Positions 23,104 through 30,719 of a stretch of DNA of 53,047 bases are shown here, piece after piece (within the stretch, counting starts at the first letter, position 1; every line of letters starts with the position of its first letter). A model generated the notes under the pieces. That model was not told the origin of the DNA and did not search any database. It worked only from the letters and a program-made list of their open reading frames with translations. The stretch lies in contig DATIDD010000009.1 in the NCBI GenBank assembly GCA_035456465.1, positions 1-53,047 of the forward strand, read 5' to 3'. A program made the translations under genes and the position numbers. Source of the stretch: DATHTC01 sp035456465 (GTDB taxonomy: Bacteria; Actinomycetota; Thermoleophilia; Gaiellales; Gaiellaceae).

Positions 23104-23801
23104 GCCGACGCCGCGACGCGCGCCGCTTCCTCGCAGATCGTCGCGAACGACGCGGGGTCGAGCGAGGCGCCGCCGACGAGCGCGCCGTCGACGGCCGGCT
23201 GGGAGAGCAGCTCGGCCGCGTTCTCCGGCTTGACGGAGCCCCCGTAGACCACGGGGACGTCGGCGATCGACTTGACGAACTCGTGCGCCTGCTGCGCCAG
23301 CTCGGGCGTGGCCGTCCGGCCGGTCCCGATCGCCCAGACGGGCTCGTAGGCGATCACGTACTCGCCGCCCGCGCACGCGTAGGCGATCGCCTCGACCTGG
23401 ATCTTCAGCACGAGCTCGGTGTCGCCCGACTCGCGCTGCTCGAGCGTCTCCCCGACGCACGCGATCACGCCGAGCCCCGCCGCGAGCGCGTGGCGCGCGC
23501 GCCGCGCGACCATCTCGTCGGTCTCGCCGAACAGCTGGCGCCGCTCCGAGTGCCCGACGAGCGTCCCGTGCACGCCCAGCTCGACGAGCATCTCCGGCGC
23601 GAGCTCGCCGGTGTACGCGCCCTCGGCCTCCCAGTGCGCGTTCTGCGCGTACACGGTGAGGCCGCCCTCGACGGCCGCCGCGAGCGACACGGCCGGCGGG
23701 CAGACGACGACGTCCACGCCGTCCGGCGGCCGGAACGCCTCGACGAACGCGCGGGTGTCCCGCGGCCCCTTGAACATCTTCCAGTTGCCCGCGATCAGCA
23801 T
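23100..23801 (-). CDS. tpiA: triosephosphate isomerase
   Basis: The protein has 233 residues, a little shorter than the usual 250. Catalytic residues are visible: K8 in AGNWKMF, H84 in VGHSERRQ, and E153 in AYEPVWAIGTG (with the mobile loop 6 following). VVYGGSVKPENA and VDGALVGGASL form the phosphate site. It interconverts DHAP and glyceraldehyde-3-phosphate. ATG 23801 lies 4 nt after the pgk stop; the tpiA stop overlaps the gpmI start. Confidence 0.96.
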   Translation of the reverse strand: MLIAGNWKMFKGPRDTRAFVEAFRPPDGVDVVVCPPAVSLAAAVEGGLTVYAQNAHWEAEGAYTGELAPEMLVELGVHGTLVGHSERRQLFGETDEMVARRARHALAAGLGVIACVGETLEQRESGDTELVLKIQVEAIAYACAGGEYVIAYEPVWAIGTGRTATPELAQQAHEFVKSIADVPVVYGGSVKPENAAELLSQPAVDGALVGGASLDPASFATICEEAARVAASA

Positions 23802-23805
23802 CGGC

Positions 23806-24858
23806 TCAGGCCTCCGGGATCGCGGTCACGCCCGGCAGCTCCTTGCCCTCGAGCAGCTCGAGCGAGGCGCCGCCGCCGGTCGAGATCCACGAGATGCGAT
23901 CCGCGAGCCCGAGCTCGTTCACGGCGCGGACCGAGTCGCCGCCGCCGACCACGGAGTACGCGGCCCCGTTCGCGGCCACGGCCTCGGCGACCGCCTTCGT
24001 CCCCTCGGCGAACGCCTCCCACTCGAACACGCCCATCGGCCCGTTCCAGAAGATCGTCCGCGCGCGCGAGAGCTCCTCGGCGAATCGCGCGCGCGTCTCG
24101 GGCCCGATGTCGAGGCCGAGCCAGCCGGACGGCACGTCGTCGTACGGGGCCACCCGCGTCGCCGCCCCGGGCTCGAAGGCCTCCGCGGCGACGACGTCGG
24201 TGGGGAGCACGGCGGGATAGTCGAGCGGGTTCTCGTCCCGGAGCTCCTCGGCCATCTTGCCGCCGACGAGCACGGTGTCGGCGCGTCCCCCCAGGTGCTG
24301 GAGGACGCCGAGCTTGTCCTCCACCTTCGCGCCGCCCGCGACGAGCACGAACGGCCGCGCCACGTCCCCGAGGAGCCGCCCGAGGTGGTCGAGCTCCTGC
24401 TCGAGGAGGAAGCCGGCGTACGCGGGCAGGAGGTGCGCGACCGCCTCGGTCGAGGCATGCGCCCGGTGCGCCGAGCCGAAGGCGTCGTCGACGTAGAGGT
24501 CGCGGTCGTCCGCCAGCTCCCGCGCGAAGCGCTCGTCGTTCTTCGTCTCCCCAGGATCGAAGCGGGTGTTCTCGAGCACGACGAGGCGCTCGTCGTCGAG
24601 GTGCCGGCGGAGCTCCTCCTCGACGGGGCGCATCGAGTAGCGCGCACGGTCCTCCTCGGTCTTCGGCCGGCCTAGGTGCGAGCAGACCGCAACTTCCGCC
24701 GCGCCCTGGTCGAGCAACCACCGGAGCGTCGGAACCGCGGCCCGGATGCGCGTGTCGTCGGCGACCTTGCCGTCCTCGAGCGGGACGTTGAGGTCGGCGC
24801 GGACGAGCACGCGCCGGCCGCGGACGTCGGCCTCCCGGACGGAGCGCGGGCGGTGCAC
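23806..24858 (-). CDS. pgk: phosphoglycerate kinase, unusually short
   Basis: The protein has 350 residues against a usual 385-415. All core motifs are present: VRADLNVPL, SHLGRPK, LENTRFDPGETKND, YVDDAFGSAHRAHAS, VAGGAKVEDKLGVL, LGLDIGPET, WNGPMGVFEWEAFAEGT and SVVGGGDSV. Two internal segments are missing relative to the family as I remember it, one before LENTRF and one after VLVGGKMAEEL (see findings). It makes ATP from 1,3-bisphosphoglycerate. GTG 24858 shares one base with the gap stop (TAGTG). The frame is open and every motif lies in it, so this is not a frameshift. Confidence 0.94.
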   Translation of the reverse strand: MHRPRSVREADVRGRRVLVRADLNVPLEDGKVADDTRIRAAVPTLRWLLDQGAAEVAVCSHLGRPKTEEDRARYSMRPVEEELRRHLDDERLVVLENTRFDPGETKNDERFARELADDRDLYVDDAFGSAHRAHASTEAVAHLLPAYAGFLLEQELDHLGRLLGDVARPFVLVAGGAKVEDKLGVLQHLGGRADTVLVGGKMAEELRDENPLDYPAVLPTDVVAAEAFEPGAATRVAPYDDVPSGWLGLDIGPETRARFAEELSRARTIFWNGPMGVFEWEAFAEGTKAVAEAVAANGAAYSVVGGGDSVRAVNELGLADRISWISTGGGASLELLEGKELPGVTAIPEA

Positions 24859-25853
24859 TAGAGGAGCGCGACCAGGTCGACCAGGCGGCAGCTGTAGCCC
24901 CACTCGTTGTCGTACCAGCCGAACACCTTCGCCATCGAGCCGTTCGCCATCGTCAGCTTGCTGTCGAAGATGCAGGAGTCCGGCGAGCGCATGATGTCGG
25001 ACGAGACGAGCTCGTCCTCGGTGTACCGGAGGTACGGCGCGAGCGGCCCCGACGACGCGGCAGCGCGGAAGGCCTCGTTGACCTCCTCGGCGGTCGTCTC
25101 GCGACCGAGCCGGCAGACGAGGTCGGTGACCGAGCCCGTCGGCACCGGCGCCCGCATCGACATCCCGTCGACCTTGCCCTTCAGGTCGGGCAGCACGACG
25201 CCGATCGCACGGGCCGCGCCGGTCGAGGTCGGGATCAGGTTGATCGCGGCGGCGCGCGCCCGGCGGAGGTCCTTGTGCGGGAGGTCGAGGATTCGCTGGT
25301 CGTTCGTGTACGCGTGGATCGTGGTCATGAAGCCCTGCTCGATGCCGAAGGTCTCGTGCAGCACCTTCGCCATCGGCGCCACGCAGTTCGTCGTGCAGGA
25401 CGCGTTCGAGACGATGTGATGCGCGTCCGCGTCGTACTGGTCATCGTTCACGCCGAGGACGACGGTGATGTCCGGCTCCGTCGCAGGCGCCGAGATCACC
25501 ACCTTCTTCGCGCCGGCGTCCAGGTGCTTCTGCGCGCCCTCCCGCTTCGTGAAGAAGCCCGTCGACTCGATCACGACGTCGACGCCGAGATCCGCCCACG
25601 GCAGGCTCGACGGGTCCTGCTCCGACAGCAGCCGCAGCTCCTTCCCGGCCGCGTGGATCACGCCCTCCCCGAGCTCCACGTCGCCCTCGAGCGGGCCGAG
25701 GTTCGAGTCGTACTTCAGCAGGTGCGCCATCGTCTTCGCGTCGCCGAGGTCGTTCGCGGCCACGATCTCGACGTCGGCGCCCTGCTCCACGGCGGCGCGG
25801 AAGAAGTTCCGGCCGATGCGGCCAAAGCCGTTGATGCCTACGCGGACAGCCAT
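24858..25853 (-). CDS. gap: glyceraldehyde-3-phosphate dehydrogenase, type I
   Basis: The protein has 331 residues. The NAD-binding start is VRVGINGFGRIGRN, with the catalytic C153 in SNASCTTNC followed by the substrate helix. HAYTNDQRILDLPHKDLRRARAAA and TSTGAARAIG carry phosphate-binding residues, and WYDNEWGYSCR is the C-terminal signature. It oxidises glyceraldehyde-3-phosphate to 1,3-bisphosphoglycerate. ATG 25853 follows an AGGAGAT Shine-Dalgarno sequence. It is the first gene of the four-gene glycolytic operon and is preceded by a 323-bp gap with a candidate -10 box. Confidence 0.97.
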   Translation of the reverse strand: MAVRVGINGFGRIGRNFFRAAVEQGADVEIVAANDLGDAKTMAHLLKYDSNLGPLEGDVELGEGVIHAAGKELRLLSEQDPSSLPWADLGVDVVIESTGFFTKREGAQKHLDAGAKKVVISAPATEPDITVVLGVNDDQYDADAHHIVSNASCTTNCVAPMAKVLHETFGIEQGFMTTIHAYTNDQRILDLPHKDLRRARAAAINLIPTSTGAARAIGVVLPDLKGKVDGMSMRAPVPTGSVTDLVCRLGRETTAEEVNEAFRAAASSGPLAPYLRYTEDELVSSDIMRSPDSCIFDSKLTMANGSMAKVFGWYDNEWGYSCRLVDLVALL

Positions 25854-26176
25854 CGGATCTCCTGGTCTCGGTTCGCTTCGATCTCCGCGGCGACTCTAGC
25901 CAAGGCCCCTTCGCCGGGACTCAGTAGTCGCTGCGGATCGAGGGCGCCCCAGGGGCCAGGCGAAACACGGCGGGCCCGGCGGGAGAGCTCCGAGGACGAT
26001 CTCTCCCACCGGTTTCTCCGCGCTCAGGACCGTGGCGACGGACGGGGTCTGAATCCGGCGCCCGACGAGCACGGAACCCGCCGCGGTGGAAGTATCGCGC
26101 ATCGGCGCGGTGCGAAACCAGGGCAGTTACGCGGCAGGTTGTTGGCCTCCGTGGCGAATAAAGATCGGCCTACGTT
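25854..26176 (-). promoter_or_regulatory. gene-free leader region upstream of gap
   Basis: This is the longest stretch without a gene. On the minus strand a TAGAGT -10 candidate (25898-25893) would give the gap mRNA a leader of about 33 nt with its Shine-Dalgarno site. A 7-bp stem GGGAGAG/CTCTCCC (25981-25987 and 26001-26007) with a 13-nt loop lies further up. A short ORF at 25896-26102 lacks a ribosome-binding site and was not accepted. Nothing else is recognised; it may also hold the whiA terminator. Confidence 0.4.
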
Positions 26177-27082
26177 CTACATCTCCGAGAGCTCGACCAC
26201 GCGACGGAGCCGCCGGTGCAACGACGCCTTCGTCGCCGGCGGGTCGCACCGCCGCGCCAGCTCGGCGAGCGACGCGGCAGGGTGCTTGAGCCGGAGCTCG
26301 GCCGCCTCGCGCAGGGGACCGGGCAGGCCGTCGAGCTCGCCGCGATCGGCGAGCCGGCGCACGGCGCGGAGCTGCAGGTGCGCCGCACGGCTCGTCCGCA
26401 CGAGGTTCGCGTGATCCGCGTTCGCCAGCCGGTTCGCCCGCGCCCGCGTCTCCCCCATCACCGCGCCCTCCTCCAGCCCGAGCACGAGGCCCGCGGCCCC
26501 CGCCAGCGCGAGGGTGTCCTCGACCGCGCCGCGGCCCTTCGCGTAGGCGACGGCGTGCCGGCCGCGGTCGGCGACCGCGAGCGGCGCCAGCTCTGCCAGC
26601 AGCCGCGCTCCCGCCGCCGCGGACTGCCGGATCTCGAGATGGAGGGCCGGCGGGCCCGTCAGCGACCCTGCCCCGAGCAGCGCGCCCCGCACGTACGCGC
26701 CGCGGCAGCAGGCACGCGCCACGACCCGCGGTGGAGGCAGCGGCAGCGGCGCGAGCGCCTCGTCGAGGACGCCCGCGTCGCGCAGCACCGCGAGCGCGGG
26801 CTCGTCCCCCGGGACGTGCAGCTGGTAGCGCGTGCCGCGCTCGAACGCGCGGCGGCGGTAGGTGCGGATCTCCGACTCGACGCCGAAGGAGCGGAGCAGC
26901 GCGAAGGCCCGCCGGGCGACCGCCGAGGCCGCGAGGTCGAGGTGGAGCGCGAGCTCCCCGCGGCCCCGGAGGTGGACGCTCCCGGCGGTGTGGAAGAGGC
27001 CCGAGAGCTCCGCGAGCCGGTCGCACTCCCCGCGGGGGTCGATCGCCGCGAGCTCCTCTCGCAGCGCGTCAGAGAGCGACAC
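26177..27082 (-). CDS. whiA: WhiA family DNA-binding regulator
   Basis: The protein has 301 residues. The N-terminal part is the LAGLIDADG-like WhiA fold: LSGLFHTAGSVHLRGRG, CCRGAYVRGALLGAGSL, then a helical middle (ANADHANLVRTSRAAHLQL). The C-terminal WhiA helix-turn-helix contains LREAAELRLKHPAASLAELARRCDPPATKASLHRRLRRV. WhiA controls cell division and sporulation genes in actinobacteria. The location beside gap-pgk-tpiA is its usual neighbourhood. GTG 27082 overlaps the end of the methyltransferase gene by 14 bp. Confidence 0.93.
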   Translation of the reverse strand: MSLSDALREELAAIDPRGECDRLAELSGLFHTAGSVHLRGRGELALHLDLAASAVARRAFALLRSFGVESEIRTYRRRAFERGTRYQLHVPGDEPALAVLRDAGVLDEALAPLPLPPPRVVARACCRGAYVRGALLGAGSLTGPPALHLEIRQSAAAGARLLAELAPLAVADRGRHAVAYAKGRGAVEDTLALAGAAGLVLGLEEGAVMGETRARANRLANADHANLVRTSRAAHLQLRAVRRLADRGELDGLPGPLREAAELRLKHPAASLAELARRCDPPATKASLHRRLRRVVELSEM

Positions 27083-27542
27083 CTTCGAGCCCCAGCAGTC
27101 GTCGCTTGTACTCGGCGCCGAGCGAGCCGTAGCCGCCGAGCCCGCCGGCGCCGACGACCCGGTGGCACGGGACGATCACGGCGAAGCGGTTCGTCGCGCA
27201 CACGGTGCCCGCCGCGCGCGCCGCGCCCGGGCGGCCCGCGATCGCCGCGAGCTCCCCGTAGGTGACGACCTCGCCGTACGGCACCCGACGCAGCGCCTCC
27301 AGTGCCGCCCGCTGGAACGGCGTGCACCAGTCGAGCTCGAGCTCGACGTCGAGGAAGTCGTCGCGCGAGCCGGCGAACCAGTCGCGCAGCCGGTCGCCGA
27401 GCGGATGCGGGTCGTGGCCTCGCGCCGCCCCGCCGGGCCGCGGGTGCGCGACCTCGACCGGCCGGCCGTCCACGAGCCAGAGCTCGCCGACGCCCCAGTC
27501 CGCCGCTTCGTAACGGAGGTGGGTGACGCGCGGGCGGGTCAT
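27069..27542 (-). CDS. ogt: methylated-DNA--cysteine S-methyltransferase
   Basis: The protein has 157 residues. The Ada/MGMT C-terminal domain is complete: FQRAALEALRRVPYGEVVTYGELA (helix-turn-helix), the Asn hinge in GTVCATNRFAV, and the acceptor cysteine C126 in VIVPCHRVVG. It removes alkyl groups from O6-alkylguanine in DNA and is consumed in the reaction. ATG 27542 overlaps the HEAT-like gene stop by 4 nt (ATGA). It is followed by whiA with a 14-bp overlap, so DNA repair and division control are co-transcribed here. Confidence 0.93.
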   Translation of the reverse strand: MTRPRVTHLRYEAADWGVGELWLVDGRPVEVAHPRPGGAARGHDPHPLGDRLRDWFAGSRDDFLDVELELDWCTPFQRAALEALRRVPYGEVVTYGELAAIAGRPGAARAAGTVCATNRFAVIVPCHRVVGAGGLGGYGSLGAEYKRRLLGLEGVAL

Positions 27543-28210
27543 CGCTCCCATCGTGCCGTCCAGTCGGGGTCGAGCCGGCGCAGCCGCGCCTTCTGCAGAT
27601 TCGCGCGGAGCGCGCGACGCACGACCTCGTCCTCCGAGCGCAGGTGCCGCTCCATGGCCGGCCGCACCCGGTCGAGGTCGGCCGCCGCGACGACGCTCCA
27701 GGCGTACGAGAGGCCCTTGGCGAGCACGGGGTCGTGGCTCGCGGCCAGCGTCGCCGTGGCGCGCTCGAGCACCGAGAGCGCCGCGCCGACGGCCGCTCCC
27801 GTCCGGAGCAGGCGCGGCTCGGCCACCGCGGCGGCGGCGCAGCGCGCGTCGCGCGGCGTGCCGGCAGACCACTCCCGCGCGACCTCGGCGAGCCGGCCGG
27901 GATCGTCGTCGCCGAGCCGCTGGAGCGCCATCGCCGCGGCCTCCCGGACCCGCCACCGGTCGTCGTTCGCCGCCTCCCGAACGGGCTCGAGCACGCCGAG
28001 GCGGCCGAGCGCGACGATTCCGCACACGACGAGGAACTCGCCGCCCGAGGCCGCCAGCCGCAGCGCCGTCGGCTCGTCGGCCTCCTCGCCGACGGCGGCG
28101 ACGAGCTCCAGGTTCGCCCGCGGCCCCGGCAGGTTCGACCGGGCGTTCAGCCACGGCTCCCACGCCTCGACAGCGCGGAGCTCCTCGCGGTAGGCGTCCA
28201 CCTTCCCCAT
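27539..28210 (-). CDS. HEAT-repeat-like protein
   Basis: The protein has 223 residues, all helical, with no signal peptide. Repeated pairs of helices (LVVCGIVALGRLGVLEPV, DDRWRVREAAAMALQRLGDDD, DVVRRA-like ends such as DEVVRRALRANLQKARL) match HEAT/armadillo-type repeats, with the DDRWRVREAA Arg-rich turn typical of bacterial PBS-lyase-type units. Such proteins are scaffolds; some DNA glycosylases (AlkD) share the fold, and the next gene repairs alkylated DNA, so an AlkD-like role is possible but unproven. ATG 28210 lies 26 nt from the divergent pruA start. Confidence 0.75.
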   Translation of the reverse strand: MGKVDAYREELRAVEAWEPWLNARSNLPGPRANLELVAAVGEEADEPTALRLAASGGEFLVVCGIVALGRLGVLEPVREAANDDRWRVREAAAMALQRLGDDDPGRLAEVAREWSAGTPRDARCAAAAVAEPRLLRTGAAVGAALSVLERATATLAASHDPVLAKGLSYAWSVVAAADLDRVRPAMERHLRSEDEVVRRALRANLQKARLRRLDPDWTARWER

Positions 28211-28221
28211 CGGCGCTCTCG

Positions 28222-28227
28222 TAGAAT
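28222..28227 (+). promoter_or_regulatory. -10 box of pruA
   Basis: TAGAAT ends 9 nt before the pruA ATG. It lies in the 26-bp divergent gap shared with the HEAT-like gene. Confidence 0.45.
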
Positions 28228-28236
28228 CGCGGACGG

Positions 28237-29922
28237 ATGGCACTCCACGCGATCTCGCGGCCGCCGGCGCCGCACAACGAGCCGGTCAAGGGGTACGAGC
28301 CCGGCTCTCCGGAGCGCGCCGAGCTGCAGGCACAGCTCGCGAGCATGGAAGCCGAGCGGCTCGACCTCGCCTGCGTGATCGGCGGCGAGGAGGTGCGCAC
28401 GGGGCGCACCGTCGAGGCCGTGATGCCGCACCGCCGCCACCACGTGCTCGCCGACGTCCACCAGGGCGGCGGCGCCGAGGTCGAGCGCGCGATCGCCGCG
28501 GCCGCCGCCGCCTGGGAGGACTGGTCGCGGACGCCGTGGGAGGAGCGCGCCGCCGTCTTCCTCCGCGCGGCCGAGCTCCTCGCCGGCCCGTGGCGCCAGG
28601 TGCTGAACGCGGCGACGATGCTCGGCCAGTCGAAGACGGCGCACCAGGCCGAGATCGACGCCGCCTGCGAGCTGACCGACTTCTGGCGCTTCAACGTCGA
28701 GTTCATGACGCGCATCTACGAGGAGCAGCCGAGCTCCGCCCCCGGCATGTGGAACCGGATGGAGTACCGGCCGCTCGAGGGCTTCGTCTTCGCGGTCACG
28801 CCGTTCAACTTCACGGCGATCGCGGGCAACCTCCCCGCGAGCCCGGCGCTGATGGGCAACACCGTCGTGTGGAAGCCCGCGTCGACGGCCGCGTACTCGG
28901 CGTGGTTCCTCATGCAGCTCCTCCGCGAAGCCGGACTCCCCGACGGCGTGGTCAACCTCGTCTACGGGTCGGGCGCCGAGATCGGCGACCCCGCGCTGGC
29001 GTCGCCCGAGCTCGCGGGCGTCCACTTCACGGGCTCGACGCCGGTGTTCCACGCGATGTGGAAGACGATCGGCAACTCGATCGACCGGTACCGGAACTAC
29101 CCGCGCATCGTGGGCGAGACGGGCGGCAAGGACTTCATCGTCGCCCACCGCACGGCCGACGTCGACGCGGTTGCGGCCGCGATCGTGCGCGGCTCGTTCG
29201 AGTACCAGGGCCAGAAGTGCTCGGCGGCGTCGCGCCTGTACATCCCCGAGTCGATGTGGCCCGCGCTGCGCGAGCGGCTCGCGGACGAGGTCGGCTCGAT
29301 CCGGATGGGGGACGTCGGCGACTTCTCCAACTTCATGGGCGCCGTCATCGACGCGAAGGCGCTGGCCGGCCACCGCGAGGCGATCGAGCTGGCGCGGAAC
29401 GCTCCCGACACCGAGATCCTCGTCGGCGGCACCGTCGACGACAGCGAGGGCTTCTTCGTCGAGCCGACCGTCGTCGTGACCCGCGACCCGAAGATGGAGC
29501 TGATGCGAGAGGAGCTGTTCGGGCCGATCGTGACCACGTTCGTCTACCCCGACGACGCGTGGCAGGACACGCTCGAGCTCGTCGACGAGACCGCGCCGTA
29601 CGGGCTCACCGGCGCGGTGTTCGCCCGCGACCGCGGGGCGATCGAGGAGGCCGACCGCGCGCTCGAGTACGCGGCGGGCAACTTCTACGTCAACGACAAG
29701 CCGACCGGCGCGGTCGTGGGTCAGCAGCCGTTCGGCGGCGCGCGCGCCTCGGGCACGAACGACAAGGCCGGCTCGATGTGGAACCTGATCCGCTGGGCGA
29801 GCCCGCGCACGATCAAGGAGACCTTCGTCCCGCCGCGCGACTACCGGTACCCGTTCCTGCAGGCGGAGGGCACCTCGCAGGACGGCCACGCCGCGGCGAC
29901 GGGCGCGAGCGACAGGCAGTAG
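28237..29922 (+). CDS. pruA: L-glutamate gamma-semialdehyde (1-pyrroline-5-carboxylate) dehydrogenase
   Basis: The protein has 561 residues and is of the monofunctional, mitochondrial-like P5C dehydrogenase type. Marks are the long N-terminal arm (PPAPHNEPVKGYEPGS), FVFAVTPFNFTAIAGNLP, GETGGKDF with the general-base Glu, the nucleophile Cys in EYQGQKCSAASR, EELFGPIVTTFVYPD and the C-terminal QQPFGGARASGTNDKAG. It oxidises glutamate semialdehyde to glutamate with NAD, the second step of proline breakdown. No proline dehydrogenase gene is adjacent. It converges on a lipoprotein gene. Confidence 0.94.
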   Translation: MALHAISRPPAPHNEPVKGYEPGSPERAELQAQLASMEAERLDLACVIGGEEVRTGRTVEAVMPHRRHHVLADVHQGGGAEVERAIAAAAAAWEDWSRTPWEERAAVFLRAAELLAGPWRQVLNAATMLGQSKTAHQAEIDAACELTDFWRFNVEFMTRIYEEQPSSAPGMWNRMEYRPLEGFVFAVTPFNFTAIAGNLPASPALMGNTVVWKPASTAAYSAWFLMQLLREAGLPDGVVNLVYGSGAEIGDPALASPELAGVHFTGSTPVFHAMWKTIGNSIDRYRNYPRIVGETGGKDFIVAHRTADVDAVAAAIVRGSFEYQGQKCSAASRLYIPESMWPALRERLADEVGSIRMGDVGDFSNFMGAVIDAKALAGHREAIELARNAPDTEILVGGTVDDSEGFFVEPTVVVTRDPKMELMREELFGPIVTTFVYPDDAWQDTLELVDETAPYGLTGAVFARDRGAIEEADRALEYAAGNFYVNDKPTGAVVGQQPFGGARASGTNDKAGSMWNLIRWASPRTIKETFVPPRDYRYPFLQAEGTSQDGHAAATGASDRQ

Positions 29923-29952
29923 CGGCGCGCGCGACCGCTCCGGCGGCTCGCG

Positions 29953-30672
29953 TTAGCCCCGCACCTCGAACGGCCAGGCCGCGGCCGCCGCCGTGTCCGG
30001 CGTGGTCGCGAGCGCCACCGCGGTGTGGAACCCGGGCGCGAGCGGCCGGTCCACGCGGCCCGACAGCCGGGCGCTGAACGGCCCCTCGTCGCGGCGGCGA
30101 ACCGCCTGCGGACGGTCGTCGAGCCACATCAGCGCCTGCTTCAGCGGTCCCGAGGCGTCGAGCTTGACGCCGATCTCCGGCTCGGCGTCGGTCTCGTCGA
30201 GCGGCCCCGGCTCGAGCAGCGCCGCGACCGCGCCGCCGAGCTCGACGCGCCACTCGCCCCGGACGAGCCGGAACGCCGCCGCGTAGGCGTAGTGCTCGCG
30301 CTCGCCCTCGACGACGCGCTCTCCGGCGACGGCCGCCAGGCCCCAGCGGCCGACGCGCCGTGCCAGGACGACCTCGGCGCGCCCGGCGAGGTCTCCGAGC
30401 CCCTGCTCGAGGTCGGCGGCGACCCCGCGGCGGAACTCGGGCAGCGTCGGCCCCATGCTCGCACGGGTCTCGGGGCTCAGCAGCGCCCACGTCGCGTCGG
30501 CGTCCCCCTCGCCCGCCGCCCCCACGAACGCGACCAGGGCACGCCCGACCGCCGGCGCGGGCACGCCGGCGACGGGCGCGACCGCCGCCCCCGCCGCGTC
30601 CTCGGCGTCGCCGCCGCCGCATCCGGCCGTGACGAGGGCGACCGCCACGAGCGCCGCCGCGGCTGCCCTCAT
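29953..30672 (-). CDS. putative lipoprotein
   Basis: The protein has 239 residues. AAALVAVALVTAGCGGGD ends in a lipobox Cys, so it should be anchored on the outer face of the membrane. The body begins with a helical pair (VGRALVAFVGAAGEGDADATWALLSPETRA) typical of small NTF2-like or DUF4878-like domains. It continues with strands such as EREHYAYAAAFRLVRGEWRVEL. The C-terminal third (GVKLDASGPLKQALMWLDD to FHTAVALATTPDTAAAAAWPF) may be a beta sandwich. ATG 30672 lies in the first of three 17-bp tandem repeats that also hold the uvrC stop, 30 bp upstream. Confidence 0.72.
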   Translation of the reverse strand: MRAAAAALVAVALVTAGCGGGDAEDAAGAAVAPVAGVPAPAVGRALVAFVGAAGEGDADATWALLSPETRASMGPTLPEFRRGVAADLEQGLGDLAGRAEVVLARRVGRWGLAAVAGERVVEGEREHYAYAAAFRLVRGEWRVELGGAVAALLEPGPLDETDAEPEIGVKLDASGPLKQALMWLDDRPQAVRRRDEGPFSARLSGRVDRPLAPGFHTAVALATTPDTAAAAAWPFEVRG

Positions 30673-30719
30673 CCGCGACCGGCCGTCATCCGCGACCGGC
30701 CCTCATCCACGACCGGCCT
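30669..30719. repeat. three 17-bp tandem repeats
   Basis: Copies at 30669-30685, 30686-30702 and 30703-30719 share TCATCCGCGACCGGCC followed by a variable last base; the third copy has one change (CCACG for CCGCG). The array joins the lipoprotein start codon (first copy) to the uvrC stop codon (third copy). Confidence 0.9.

Noticed and set aside
23806..24858. pgk as a frameshifted or broken gene because of its length
   Set aside because: All motifs lie in one open frame with proper start and stop overlaps; the shortness comes from in-frame deletions.
25921..26060. Possible glycine-riboswitch-like elements (GGGAGAG, GCTCAGG) on the plus strand upstream of gap
   Set aside because: The aptamer core order does not fit and the next plus-strand gene is over 2 kb away. 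A covariance-model search would settle it.
25896..26102. 68-codon minus-strand ORF upstream of gap
   Set aside because: No ribosome-binding site, no -10 box at a matching distance and no recognisable protein features.
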